From Prevotella sp. (GTDB lineage Bacteria > Bacteroidota > Bacteroidia > Bacteroidales > Bacteroidaceae): 63,779 nt of DNA. Position numbers and translations under genes: made by a program. The number at the start of each line of letters is the position of its first letter. The first letter of the stretch is position 1. The notes under the pieces are model-generated. The model saw only the letters and a program-made list of their open reading frames with translations, had not been told where the DNA came from and did no database searches. The stretch lies in contig JAEEHW010000137.1 of NCBI GenBank assembly GCA_016281055.1, forward strand, positions 1 to 63,779. The letters are read 5' to 3'. Positions 17,790 to 25,878 of the stretch are shown piece by piece.

Positions 17790-18377
17790 ATGGAAAAGTT
17801 TTCATTAATGGCACTGCCGTATGCTCCGGAGGCTCTGGAGCCAGTAATCAGCCGTGATACCATTGCTTTCCATCATGGGAAACATTTGGCGGCTTATGTG
17901 AACAACCTCAATGCAATGTTGCCTGGCAGTGGGTTTGAGGATGTTTCTCTCACCGAGATAGTATGCAAGGCGGAGGGCGGAATCTTGAACAATGCTGGGC
18001 AGATCCTCAACCACGAACTCTATTTCGGACAGTTTGCAGCGCAGAAAGAGAACAATGCTCCAACGGGCAGGATTGCCGAAGCCATAGTGCGCGACTTCGG
18101 TTCTTTCGAGGCTTTCAAGGATGAGTTTCAGAAGAAAGGCGCAACGCTTTTCGGCAGTGGCTGGGTGTGGCTGTCGGCAGATGCTGACGGTAAACTTGTC
18201 ATTACGCAGGAGGTGAACGCTGCTAATCCCGTGCAGCGTGGATTGAAGCCGCTGCTGACATTTGATGTGTGGGAACATGCCTACTATCTCGACTACCAGA
18301 ACCGTCGTCCCGACCATCTTGCCGCCCTTTGGCAGATTGTCAACTGGGATGTAGTTGAAAAGCGAATGGATTTGTAG
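17790..18377 (+). CDS. Superoxide dismutase (Fe/Mn family)
   Basis: Converts superoxide to hydrogen peroxide and oxygen in the cytoplasm. The 195-residue protein has the N-terminal LPYAPEALEPVISRDTIAFHHGKH (first His ligand in HHGKH), NNAGQILNHELYF (second His; Gln two before Leu-Asn-His as in Fe or cambialistic forms), GSGWVWL, and DVWEHAYYLDYQNRR (Asp and His ligands). ATG at 17790 is preferred over the upstream TTG at 17784. It follows the AlkD-like gene by 12 bases, forming a DNA-damage and oxidative-stress group. Metal use (Fe, Mn or either) is not certain. It converges on the epimerase gene with only five bases between the stops. Confidence 0.96.
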   Translation: MEKFSLMALPYAPEALEPVISRDTIAFHHGKHLAAYVNNLNAMLPGSGFEDVSLTEIVCKAEGGILNNAGQILNHELYFGQFAAQKENNAPTGRIAEAIVRDFGSFEAFKDEFQKKGATLFGSGWVWLSADADGKLVITQEVNAANPVQRGLKPLLTFDVWEHAYYLDYQNRRPDHLAALWQIVNWDVVEKRMDL

Positions 18378-18382
18378 GTAAG

Positions 18383-19432
18383 TCAGTTCTTCCTAAACCT
18401 GAACACCGTAGTGCTGCTGAATGTCTCGCCGGGCCGCAGTACTGTGCTTGGCCAGTGGGGCTTGTTGGGAGAGTCGGGAAAGTGCATGGTTTCGAAGCAG
18501 ATGGCGTTGCGACGCGGATATGGGGTGCCTCCCTTGCCTATGAGGGAGCCGTTGTGGCTGTTGGCGGTGTATATCTGCATGGCTGGCTCTGTGGTATATA
18601 CCTCCATGGTCAGACCAGTGCGGGGCGACGTAAGTCGTGCGGCAGGTATCTGTAAGTCACCGTTGGTGGAGAGCCGGTAGCAATGGTCGTAACCCTTGGT
18701 AACCGTCAGTTGCTCATTTTTCGTGTTGATGCGTGCACCTATCGTGGTGGGCGTGCGGAAATCAAATGGGGTGCCTTCCACGCACTCCAGTATTCCTGTC
18801 ACTTGTTTCTTCTGATTGTATAGGGCGGTGCTGTCTGAGTTTATCCATAGCGTGTCGCCGAGGATGTCGGCACCGAGCTGGCCGGTGAGGTTGAAGAAAC
18901 TGTGGTTTGAGGGATTGAGCACCGTGGGTTTCGTAGTGCTTGCCTTGTAGTCTATGCGCAGTGCATCGTCGGTGAGGGTGTAGGTGACGTATAGTGTCAG
19001 GTCACCTGGAAAACCGTTCTCGCCGTCGGGCGATATGAACCGCAGGGTCACGGTGCTGTCCTGTTTGTTGGTAAACGTCCAGAACTGTTGCGAGAAGCCT
19101 GGCGTGCCGCCGTGTGAGCAGTCGCGCCCTTTATCTCCGCCCTGTAGTGTGTATTCGGTATCGTCAAGTGTGAACTTGCCGCCCACGATGCGCCCGATGT
19201 AGCGGCCTACTACGGCACCGAAGTTCTGTTTCTTGTCTCTGTAATGGCTCAGCGTATCGAACCCCAGCACCACGTCCTGCCCCTTGTATTCCAGCGATTG
19301 AATCCTTGCGCCGAAATTGATTACGTTCATCTTCATGGTCCCCTGGGCATTGGTGATGGTTGCCGACTCGAAATCGTTGGCTGCTATGCTTAATGAGAAT
19401 GCCAGCAACAGGCATGACAGTATCTTTTTCAT
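18383..19432 (-). CDS. galM: Exported aldose 1-epimerase
   Basis: Interconverts alpha and beta anomers of aldoses. The 349-residue protein starts with a signal peptide (MKKILSCLLLAFSLSIAA), so it probably works in the periplasm. Catalytic signatures: GRYIGRIVGGKF, DCSHGGTPGFSQQFW (first His), NPSNHSFFNLTG (second His) and the C-terminal FETMHFPDSPN with the catalytic Glu. Family length is normal. It stands alone, with its own promoter at 19459-19490. A specific substrate is not indicated; galactose or glucose is the usual assumption. Confidence 0.95.
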   Translation of the reverse strand: MKKILSCLLLAFSLSIAANDFESATITNAQGTMKMNVINFGARIQSLEYKGQDVVLGFDTLSHYRDKKQNFGAVVGRYIGRIVGGKFTLDDTEYTLQGGDKGRDCSHGGTPGFSQQFWTFTNKQDSTVTLRFISPDGENGFPGDLTLYVTYTLTDDALRIDYKASTTKPTVLNPSNHSFFNLTGQLGADILGDTLWINSDSTALYNQKKQVTGILECVEGTPFDFRTPTTIGARINTKNEQLTVTKGYDHCYRLSTNGDLQIPAARLTSPRTGLTMEVYTTEPAMQIYTANSHNGSLIGKGGTPYPRRNAICFETMHFPDSPNKPHWPSTVLRPGETFSSTTVFRFRKN

Positions 19433-19458
19433 GTTATCGTCATTTTGTTTTTCAATTG

Positions 19459-19490
19459 CAAAGATAATGAAAAAACGTCATTGTGACAAA
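19459..19490 (-). promoter_or_regulatory. Promoter of the epimerase gene
   Basis: On the minus strand, TTTG (19487-19490), a 20-base gap and TATCTTTG (19459-19466). The start codon is 27 bases after the box. Confidence 0.75.
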
Positions 19491-19540
19491 ATATCTGTCA
19501 TTTTTTTCTTTGACACTAACATTTCAAAATGAGATATACG

Positions 19541-19636
19541 CAAAAATCAGAATAAAAATCTTAAAGAAGAAATATTTCTGGGCGAAGCCCAAGTATTTTG
19601 AACCAGATTTTTTAGGATTTCTAACCGAAGGTTATA
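19541..19636. repeat. MITE-like palindromic element, copy 1 (left end short)
   Basis: Shares with 20979-21099 the core AAGAAATATTT-TGGGCGAAGCCC, then AAGTATTTTGAACCAGATTT and the right end AGGATTTCTAACCGAAGGTT. The left terminal repeat is missing. GGGCGAAGCCC is the palindromic centre. It lies 43 bases before the ATPase stop. Confidence 0.8.
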
Positions 19637-19679
19637 ATACAGCAATGAAATCTTTCCACATCGGTTCCTTTTCTTATAC

Positions 19680-20810
19680 TTAGGCTCTTTCCCTCAGCCA
19701 TATTCCAAAGAAACGGTCATATACTATGTATTTTCCGTTAGAGGAATATACGAACTGATTATCCATAAGTGTCTTTAAGGCTAACTTTATACTGCTTAGT
19801 GCCGGCAAACGATATTTGGTTACGAAAACCTGCGACATGGGAGAAACTACGCCACCCTCGCATGCTATGGCTGTAAGGAGTTTGGATTGGTTTATGGTCA
19901 ATCCGGCATAGTAGTTCTCAAAGGCAATCTCTTCCTCATTGATCAGTTCGCGTATCGCTTCGTCAATACATTGCATCGTTATCTCATCATAGTGATGGCT
20001 AAACACTCTGTTCAGAGTGGCTTGCACATACCACGTCTGTCCATCAACCCTATCGTAGAGATAATCAAAAACTTCCTTAGATATAGACATATCGTATGCA
20101 CGAAACAAAGTATCAGCAAATTCGTGATACACGGCAGCGTCTATTTCTTTTAACGAAACTATCTGAGCACCCTGATAAAATGGTCGTTCGGGCGAAAGGA
20201 ACATGTCAGACATCAGGTGCTGGTAACTGCCAGAGAAGATAAAGTATGCATTCGGCACAAACTGGATGAACGAACGCAGCAAAGCCTCTGTATCAGTATC
20301 CTCATATTTCGTAATCTGCTGAAACTCATCTATCGCTATATAGCATCTTCTGCCAGATTGCGCTATATACTCAAAGATACGCTGCAGGGATTGGGCAACT
20401 TGGTTGGAAGCAAAGTCAAGAGAGAATGTCGGTACACCCGTAATAGAATCAAACGTCATGGTAGGACGGAAACTGCTGAAGAACTCCTGGACCTTACGCA
20501 GCACGTTTTGTGATGGTGTATCAAGTCTCCCCAATATATTACGCGCCATCAGCTGCACGAAATGCTCCAAGGTCTTGGTTGACAGGATGTCAAAATATAT
20601 GCAAACAACATCTGGCTGCTGCTGTCTTATTTTTGAAAACACATGATGTATCAATCCTGTTTTTCCTATACGCCTTGGTGCTATCAGCGTGACATTACGT
20701 TCGTTATCGAGCGCCGATATTATCTTCTCCGTTTCTGCAGTTCTATCACAGAAATACTCATTTCCCTTGTAACCATATATCACGAAAGGGTTGTTCAGTG
20801 TCTTTGCCAT
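19680..20810 (-). CDS. AAA ATPase of the archaeal-type ATP-binding family
   Basis: A 376-residue protein of the COG1672-like ATPase family (PF01637 type). Walker A is APRRIGKTGL (~44-53), Walker B with sensor region is CYIAIDEFQQI, arginine-type GSYQHLM follows, and the C-terminus is a winged-helix-like region (LPALSSIKLALKTL). Start chosen at ATG 20810 (MAKTLNNPF) over GTG 20816. Such genes are common as lone, repeat-flanked copies in Bacteroidota; function is not established. Flanked by MITE-like elements on both sides, with a 69-base duplicate of its own 5' end at 22230-22298, it looks like part of a transposed or shuffled unit. Confidence 0.85.
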   Translation of the reverse strand: MAKTLNNPFVIYGYKGNEYFCDRTAETEKIISALDNERNVTLIAPRRIGKTGLIHHVFSKIRQQQPDVVCIYFDILSTKTLEHFVQLMARNILGRLDTPSQNVLRKVQEFFSSFRPTMTFDSITGVPTFSLDFASNQVAQSLQRIFEYIAQSGRRCYIAIDEFQQITKYEDTDTEALLRSFIQFVPNAYFIFSGSYQHLMSDMFLSPERPFYQGAQIVSLKEIDAAVYHEFADTLFRAYDMSISKEVFDYLYDRVDGQTWYVQATLNRVFSHHYDEITMQCIDEAIRELINEEEIAFENYYAGLTINQSKLLTAIACEGGVVSPMSQVFVTKYRLPALSSIKLALKTLMDNQFVYSSNGKYIVYDRFFGIWLRERA

Positions 20811-20848
20811 AGCCACTTCATGTTTTATGCTTCATGTTTTATGAAGTA

Positions 20849-20880
20849 CAAAGTTACGAACTTTATTTGAGAAAAACAAA
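20849..20880 (-). promoter_or_regulatory. Promoter of the ATPase gene
   Basis: On the minus strand, TTTG (20877-20880), 20 bases, TAACTTTG (20849-20856). The -7 box lies just beyond the 69-base segment that is duplicated at 22230-22298, so the duplicate did not carry it intact. Confidence 0.75.
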
Positions 20881-20978
20881 TTATTTTGCAGAATAATATA
20901 AAGAAATTTATTATGATGACTTTTAGGACAATCCATTTGTGAACGAACGTGCAGAGAAATTGAAAGAGCAAATGTAGT

Positions 20979-21099
20979 TATGATTGCTTCGCAAGAAATC
21001 CTTTGAAAATCAGAATTAAAATCTTTACGAAGAAATATTTTTGGGCGAAGCCCAAGTATTTTGAACCAGATTTTTCAGGATTTCTAACCGAAGGTTATA
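20979..21099. repeat. MITE-like palindromic element, full copy
   Basis: A 121-base element. The left end TATGATTGCTTCGCAAGAAA and the reverse complement of the right end, TATAACCTTCGGTTAGAAAT, form imperfect terminal inverted repeats of about 22 bases. The centre is the palindrome GGGCGAAGCCC (21043-21053). No ORF inside. Copies: 19541-19636 and 21397-21455. Confidence 0.85.
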
Positions 21100-21206
21100 A
21101 TAACTGAAAAACGTTTTTTTGAACACGGATAAAATCGATTGAACGGATTGGCTGCGCGATGAAAATTTTGAACACGGAGCAAACATTAAATGATGGTAGA
21201 TGAATA

Positions 21207-21295
21207 GAAGACAACACAGACAACTATGACAACATCTGTATGACAGAAGTGATATGTGAGAAAAAAGTTGTCCACGTTGTCCCAAGTTGTCTTAA
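21207..21295. repeat. Iterated-nonad hairpin, copy 1
   Basis: Left arm: three AGACAAC-type words; right arm: three GTTGTC words (AGTTGTCCACGTTGTCCCA); period nine. The segment TGTATGACAGAAGTGATATG between the arms is repeated exactly at 22154-22173 in copy 2. Confidence 0.85.
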
Positions 21296-21396
21296 GAAAA
21301 AATGTAAGACGACATCGATAGATGGCGAAATGATAATAGTGTTTTATTCTAAATATCCAGTAAAAGAATGACTGGAATTTGTGATATTGATGTAGT

Positions 21397-21455
21397 TATG
21401 ATTGCTTCGCAAGAAATCCTTTGAAAATCAAAATGAAAATTTTAAAGAAGAAATA
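21397..21455. repeat. MITE-like element, left half only
   Basis: Matches 20979-21040 (TATGATTGCTTCGCAAGAAA, then CCTTTGAAAATC) but stops at AAGAAATAATACG before the central palindrome. It ends 28 bases before the stop of the YcxB-like gene. Confidence 0.8.
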
Positions 21456-21483
21456 ATACGCAATTTTAACATTTCATGTCCTG

Positions 21484-21981
21484 TCATCCAATTTTCTTCT
21501 TCAGAAACTCTAAAGCCTGCTCAGAAACAGCTTCTCGAGGAATTGATATTGCCTTTTCGGCGTTAAGAAACAGAAAAACTCCTATTGGCGTTTCTTCTAC
21601 ATGATCAATACCCTCATATCGCAATGATGAGTTATAGAGACTATTCGCCACCTCCAGACGTTCTTCATATATCATCATCAAAACAGCCTCTTTATTTGTA
21701 GGATCTTTCTTGAACCGATTCCTTACACGCATCTTTACTCTAAGAGGAAACATTAATAGATATAGAGCGAACGAAAGCATGAAGATCTGCATTCCCCAAT
21801 CCACGTTGCCCCAATCCATAAAATAATGTGCAAAAATTGCCAGAACAGGTATACAAATACAAAAACTCAATACACGATATAATTTTAAACGTTTCTTATA
21901 GACTGGCAATAATTTCGTATAGTCAAAGAGTAGTTCTTCTGTCTTATAGTATCTAATCGTAAATAAAGGTGTTTCTTGCAT
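21484..21981 (-). CDS. YcxB-like membrane protein
   Basis: A 165-residue protein with two adjacent membrane segments (~37-55, VLSFCICIPVLAIFAHYF; ~64-82, MQIFMLSFALYLLMFPL) and a C-terminal soluble part. The C-terminal pattern (YEERLEVANSLYNSSLRYEGI, IGVFLFLNAEKAISIPREAV) fits the YcxB-like C-terminal domain, of unknown function. It stands alone amid repeats with a well-formed promoter at 22014-22044. No link to the neighbouring ATPase is evident beyond shared repeats. Confidence 0.75.
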   Translation of the reverse strand: MQETPLFTIRYYKTEELLFDYTKLLPVYKKRLKLYRVLSFCICIPVLAIFAHYFMDWGNVDWGMQIFMLSFALYLLMFPLRVKMRVRNRFKKDPTNKEAVLMMIYEERLEVANSLYNSSLRYEGIDHVEETPIGVFLFLNAEKAISIPREAVSEQALEFLKKKIG

Positions 21982-22013
21982 AGTTTAAAGACTTAAATAA
22001 TAATAACGGAGTA

Positions 22014-22044
22014 CAAAAGTACACAAAAATCGCCATACAGCAAA
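22014..22044 (-). promoter_or_regulatory. Promoter of the YcxB-like gene
   Basis: On the minus strand, TTTG (22041-22044), 19 bases, TACTTTTG (22014-22021); start codon 32 bases downstream. Confidence 0.7.
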
Positions 22045-22128
22045 ATAATTTCATTAAAAACTCCCTTCCCTTTGCAATATAAAGAAAAGTTTATATCTTT
22101 ATCCCTGTTTTACTTTTTCTTGCTCAAT

Positions 22129-22210
22129 GAAGACAACTATCACATTATGTTTTGTATGACAGAAGTGATATGTGAGAAAAAGTTGTCCACGTTGTCCCAG
22201 GTTGTCTTCA
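22129..22210. repeat. Iterated-nonad hairpin, copy 2
   Basis: Shares TGTATGACAGAAGTGATATG and the AGTTGTCCACGTTGTCCCA arm with 21207-21295. The left arm is shorter here. Confidence 0.8.
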
Positions 22211-22229
22211 AAAAATGATAGATGGCGAA

Positions 22230-22350
22230 ATCACGAAAGGGTTGTTCTGTGTCTTTGCCATAGCCACTTCATGTTTTATGCTTCATGTTTTATGAAGTGT
22301 AAAATTTCTAACTGTCTTTTGATGACTTTTAGGACAATCCATTTGTGAAC
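22230..22350 (-). pseudogene. Duplicated 5' end and upstream region of the AAA ATPase gene
   Basis: 22230-22298 repeats 20779-20847 (first ~10 codons of the ATPase plus upstream) with one difference, and 22320-22350 repeats 20914-20944. In between, the 66 bases of the original are replaced by 21 bases, so the promoter was lost. No ATPase body follows on the left; the copy breaks off into the nonad hairpin. It is a remnant of a second copy or of a recombination event. Confidence 0.8.
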
Positions 22351-22730
22351 AAATGACGCATGGGTTTGGGTAGCAAAATAGATGTTAAAATAATTAACAA
22401 TTCATAATTCATAATGCATAATTAGGTAGAATGCGACAAAAAGTGTGTGCTTTGCGTAATAATTATGCATTATGCATTATGAATTGTGCATTGATTAGGT
22501 GGTAATATGTATGCTATTAGGAGGTAAAAGGTGCCTAATTACAGTGTAAAAGCTATGCTTTTACGGGAGGAAGGGATTGCAGAAAAAACGAAAATGAGGT
22601 TATATTGCTGTGGTACAGCAATATACAGGATAGGCGGAATTTTGGCGTATTTGAGAGCGAGACGGTGGTTGGTGATTTCTATCGCAAGGAAATGGCAGTT
22701 GAGTATGACGGAAAGGGAGTGGCAGAACTT
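22335..22730. repeat. Composite ~400-bp dispersed repeat, copy A
   Basis: Modules in order: CATTTGTGAACAAATGACGC; a heptad-iterated hairpin (22397-22493, ATTCATA/ATGCATA words); a 22-bp-period array of three 19-bp units (22502-22520, 22524-22542, 22546-22564; the third is the perfect palindrome GTAAAAGCTATGCTTTTAC); then ~165 bases ending ATTTCTATCGCAAGGAAATG. The same modules in the same order occur at 53366-53765. An open frame from 22531 (100 codons) spans the last part; the frame is kept between copies (LAYLRAR, VISIARKWQ), but the two reading frames end differently and I do not call a gene. Confidence 0.8.
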
Positions 22731-22874
22731 CTTTCTGTGGAGAAATACGCAAAAAATGCGTGATGGAAAAACAGAAAAAGAAGAAAATACATGGATGATA
22801 TTATTTTCCTACGTCAATAATTTCTCTGTTTGATATTTTTTTGTTACTTTTGCACTGCTAATTAATAAACAAAA

Positions 22875-25853
22875 ATGATGAGAAAGACAATTCTACTATC
22901 CCTCCTCTTTTTATTGACATGGGGCGAGGCGTCTGCAGACAGTGTGATAAACCTTGCCGGTGAGTGGCAGTTCCGCATGGACAGGGACGCCGCATACAAC
23001 GACGTTATAGAACTGCCGGGCAGTATGCCGGAGCGGTTGAAGGGCGACGACATCAGCGTGAAAACGCAGTGGGTGGGCGCTCTTTATGACTCGTCGTATT
23101 ACCACAATCCGTATATGGCGAAATACCGTGAGACGGGCAAGATGAAACTGCCGTTCTTCCTTACGCCTGCAAAGCACTATGTGGGCAAGGCATGGTACAA
23201 GAGACAGTTTACAGTTCAGAGTTCACAGTTCATAGTTCAGAGTGCAGAGTGCAAAGTGCATAGTTCCAAGAGTGCTGTCCGTTCAAAGAAGCAGGCGGAG
23301 CAGAACTGTGAATTGTGTACTGTGAACTATGAACTCTACATAGAGCGTCCGCACATCAGCACCGAGGTGTGGGTGAACGGAAAGAAAGTGGAATATGACG
23401 ACGGTAAGCGTTCTACGCACAAGGGGGCGTGCAACACGCTGTCGGTGCCTCACAGATGGAACCTCTCCGGCTTGCTGCAAGAGGGTGAGAACACGATAGA
23501 GATATGTGTTGACAACGACCCCGAGGTGGCGAAGGTGGGCAACGACTCACATTCCGTTACCGACCAGACACAGGGATGCTGGAACGGCATGGCGGGCAGG
23601 ATAGAACTGCACCAGCTGTCGCCAGTAAGAAGCATGACGGTGTTTCCTGACGTTGACAGGAAGGAGGCGAAGGTGCTGATACGCTTCGCCAAGTGTCATT
23701 CCTCACTCAAGGAGATGGAACTGGTGGCAGAGTCGTTCAACACCGCAAAGAGACATGTGGTGACGGCAAAGACGGCAGTGCCGCGCGATGCCGATTCGCT
23801 GTGGGTGACACTCGACATGGGTGACGACATGCTGCTGTGGGACGAGCACTGTCCGCAGATGTATAGGCTGTCTGTTCCTCAGACTTCAGACGAGACATAT
23901 TTCGGAATGAGAAAGGTGGAGATGCGCGACAAGATGTTCTACGTGAACGGCAAGGCTACGATGCTGCGCGGCAACGTGGAAAACTGCTGTTTCCCGAATA
24001 CGGGTTATCCGCCAACCGACCTGGACTCATGGCTGAAGATAATGAAGACATACAAGGAGTGGGGACTGAATCATGTGCGCTTCCACAGTTACTGTCCGCC
24101 GGAGGCAGCATTCCTTGCTGCCGACCTCGTGGGACTGTATATACAGCCCGAAGGTCCGTCATGGCCTAACCACGGCGTAAAACTGGGCAGGGGTGAATAC
24201 ATAGACACCTATCTGTATGACGAGGCAGTGCGCATCTGCGACGAGTATGGCAACCATCCGTCGTTCACCTTCTTCGCCTTCGGCAACGAGCCGGCAGGCA
24301 ACTGGGTGCGCTGGAGCACCGATGCAGTGGCAAGACTGAAACAGTATGACAACCGACACCTGAACTGCGGATTCTCAGTAGGCGGCGGATGGGCATGGCA
24401 GCCGGGCAGCGACTTCGCCGTGAAGGCTGGTGCAAGAGGACTGAACGAGTGGGCTAAGACCGCGCCAGAGTCAATGGTGAACTTCGAGAAGCAGATAACC
24501 ACATACAACGGCAAGGACATGCCGGGCACACCCATCACCATGCCTTTCGTGACGCATGAGATGGGACAGTGGTGCGTGTTCCCCAACTTTGACGAGATAC
24601 CAAAGTACACAGGTGTGAACAAAGCCAAGAACTTTGAGATTTTCCGCGACCTGCTGCGCGACAACGGCATGGAGCAGATGGGCAGGAAATTCCTCTTTGC
24701 CTCAGGCAAACTGCAGGCACTGTGCTATAAATATGAGGTGGAGCGCATCATGCGCACACCCCGTTACGCTGGTTTCCAGATACTGTCGCTCAACGACTAT
24801 TCTGGTCAGGGCACGGCGCTTGTCGGGCTTACCGATGTGTTCTACGGAGAGAAGGGATATGTGACCGCCAAGGATTTCCGCGAGTTCTGCTCAGAGATAG
24901 TGCCGCTGGCCACATTCCCCAAGTTTACATATACAGACAGCGAGACATTCGAGGCAGACCTGTCGGTAAACAACTATTCCGGAGAGGAGATAAAGCAGGC
25001 AAAGGTAAACTGGGAGCTGACATCAGACGGCCGTGTATATAGAAAAGGAGAGATAGAATGTAACGGCATCGCCGAAGGCCAGAACAGTGCGCTGGCGCAT
25101 GTGTCTGTTCCTTTGGCTGACATAAAAGAAGCCGGCAAATACACCTTCACGGTAACCGTTCCCGGTACGCAGGCACGCAACCACTGGGATATATGGGTGT
25201 ATCCCCGCTCGGAATCGTCAGTCATCATCCTTCATTCTTTATATAATGGTGTATATGTCACCGACACCCTTGACAAGAAGGCAGAGAAGATACTGCGCAA
25301 GGGCGGCAAGGTCCTGATATGCGCAGCCGGCAAGGTGACATACGGAAGAGAGGTGAAGCAGCAGTTCACGCCAGTGTTCTGGAACACCTCATGGTTCAAG
25401 ATGCGTCCGCCGCACACCACGGGCATATACGTGGAGAAGGAGCACCCTGTCTTTGCACAGTTCCCTACAGACAATCACAGCGACATGCAGTGGTGGGAAC
25501 TGGTGAACAAAGCTCAGGTGATGCAGTTTACTGACTTCCCGAAAGACTTTCAACCGCTTGTGCAGAGCATCGACACATGGTTTGTGAGCCGCAAGATAGG
25601 CATGCTCTTTGAGGCACAGGTGGGCAGAGGCAAGCTGATGATGACCTCCATGGACATAACAAACGACATCGACCGTCGCATTGCGGCGAGGCAGATGCAA
25701 CGGTCGATATTGAATTATATGTGTTCAGACGATTTTCACCCGCGCTGGCAGATAGACATAGAGCGTGTCAGAGACCTCTTCACGAAGGTTGCCGGTGAGG
25801 TGAACATGTTTACCAACGACTCGCCCGACGAACTGAAACCAGTGCTGAAGTAA
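22875..25853 (+). CDS. Exported glycoside hydrolase family 2 enzyme
   Basis: A 992-residue secreted enzyme. Signal peptide MMRKTILLSLLFLLTWGEASA. Residues ~25-230 are the GH2 sugar-binding jelly roll (LAGEWQFRMDRD, SITDQTQGCWNGMAGRIEL in the form HSVTDQTQGCWNG), then an Ig-like domain, then the TIM barrel with acid/base candidate Glu472 in FAFGNEPAGN and nucleophile candidate Glu562 in VTHEMGQW. Substrate is not certain: beta-galactosidase or another beta-glycosidase acting on plant polysaccharide. About residues 111-155 are encoded by a repetitive hairpin insertion (23206-23339) between WYKRQFTV and YIERPH. A TACTTTTG box lies at 22845-22852, though a good -33 was not seen. Converges with the GH35 gene. 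Confidence 0.9.
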   Translation: MMRKTILLSLLFLLTWGEASADSVINLAGEWQFRMDRDAAYNDVIELPGSMPERLKGDDISVKTQWVGALYDSSYYHNPYMAKYRETGKMKLPFFLTPAKHYVGKAWYKRQFTVQSSQFIVQSAECKVHSSKSAVRSKKQAEQNCELCTVNYELYIERPHISTEVWVNGKKVEYDDGKRSTHKGACNTLSVPHRWNLSGLLQEGENTIEICVDNDPEVAKVGNDSHSVTDQTQGCWNGMAGRIELHQLSPVRSMTVFPDVDRKEAKVLIRFAKCHSSLKEMELVAESFNTAKRHVVTAKTAVPRDADSLWVTLDMGDDMLLWDEHCPQMYRLSVPQTSDETYFGMRKVEMRDKMFYVNGKATMLRGNVENCCFPNTGYPPTDLDSWLKIMKTYKEWGLNHVRFHSYCPPEAAFLAADLVGLYIQPEGPSWPNHGVKLGRGEYIDTYLYDEAVRICDEYGNHPSFTFFAFGNEPAGNWVRWSTDAVARLKQYDNRHLNCGFSVGGGWAWQPGSDFAVKAGARGLNEWAKTAPESMVNFEKQITTYNGKDMPGTPITMPFVTHEMGQWCVFPNFDEIPKYTGVNKAKNFEIFRDLLRDNGMEQMGRKFLFASGKLQALCYKYEVERIMRTPRYAGFQILSLNDYSGQGTALVGLTDVFYGEKGYVTAKDFREFCSEIVPLATFPKFTYTDSETFEADLSVNNYSGEEIKQAKVNWELTSDGRVYRKGEIECNGIAEGQNSALAHVSVPLADIKEAGKYTFTVTVPGTQARNHWDIWVYPRSESSVIILHSLYNGVYVTDTLDKKAEKILRKGGKVLICAAGKVTYGREVKQQFTPVFWNTSWFKMRPPHTTGIYVEKEHPVFAQFPTDNHSDMQWWELVNKAQVMQFTDFPKDFQPLVQSIDTWFVSRKIGMLFEAQVGRGKLMMTSMDITNDIDRRIAARQMQRSILNYMCSDDFHPRWQIDIERVRDLFTKVAGEVNMFTNDSPDELKPVLK
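23206..23339. repeat. Iterated-heptad hairpin inserted in frame within the GH2 gene
   Basis: The left arm is GTTCAGA/GTTCACA/GTTCATA words followed by AGTGCAG/AGTGCAA/AGTGCAT words (period seven, 23206-23273). The right arm (23301-23339) has the complement (GAACTGTGAATTGTGTACTG and following). The insert replaces the usual short loop of the jelly roll and encodes a Cys- and Ser-rich stretch (QSSQFIVQSAECKVHSS). The reading frame continues without a stop. Confidence 0.85.
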
Positions 25854-25858
25854 GGTGA

Positions 25859-25878
25859 AAAGTGAAACCTTTCACTTT
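25859..25878. terminator. Small hairpin between convergent GH2 and GH35 genes
   Basis: AAAGTGAAA (25859-25867) pairs with TTTCACTTT (25870-25878) around CC. It fills the 24-base gap between the two stops, touching the GH35 stop codon. Short A/T flanks make a two-way terminator possible but weak. Confidence 0.45.

Noticed and set aside
19680..22350. A toxin-antitoxin or phage-defence system formed by the ATPase and the YcxB-like gene
   Set aside because: The genes have separate promoters, no nuclease or other effector domain, and no operon link; only shared repeats join them.
22531..22833. A 100-codon ORF as a real gene
   Set aside because: It lies in a dispersed repeat, shares only the middle with the copy at 53612, and has no consistent end.
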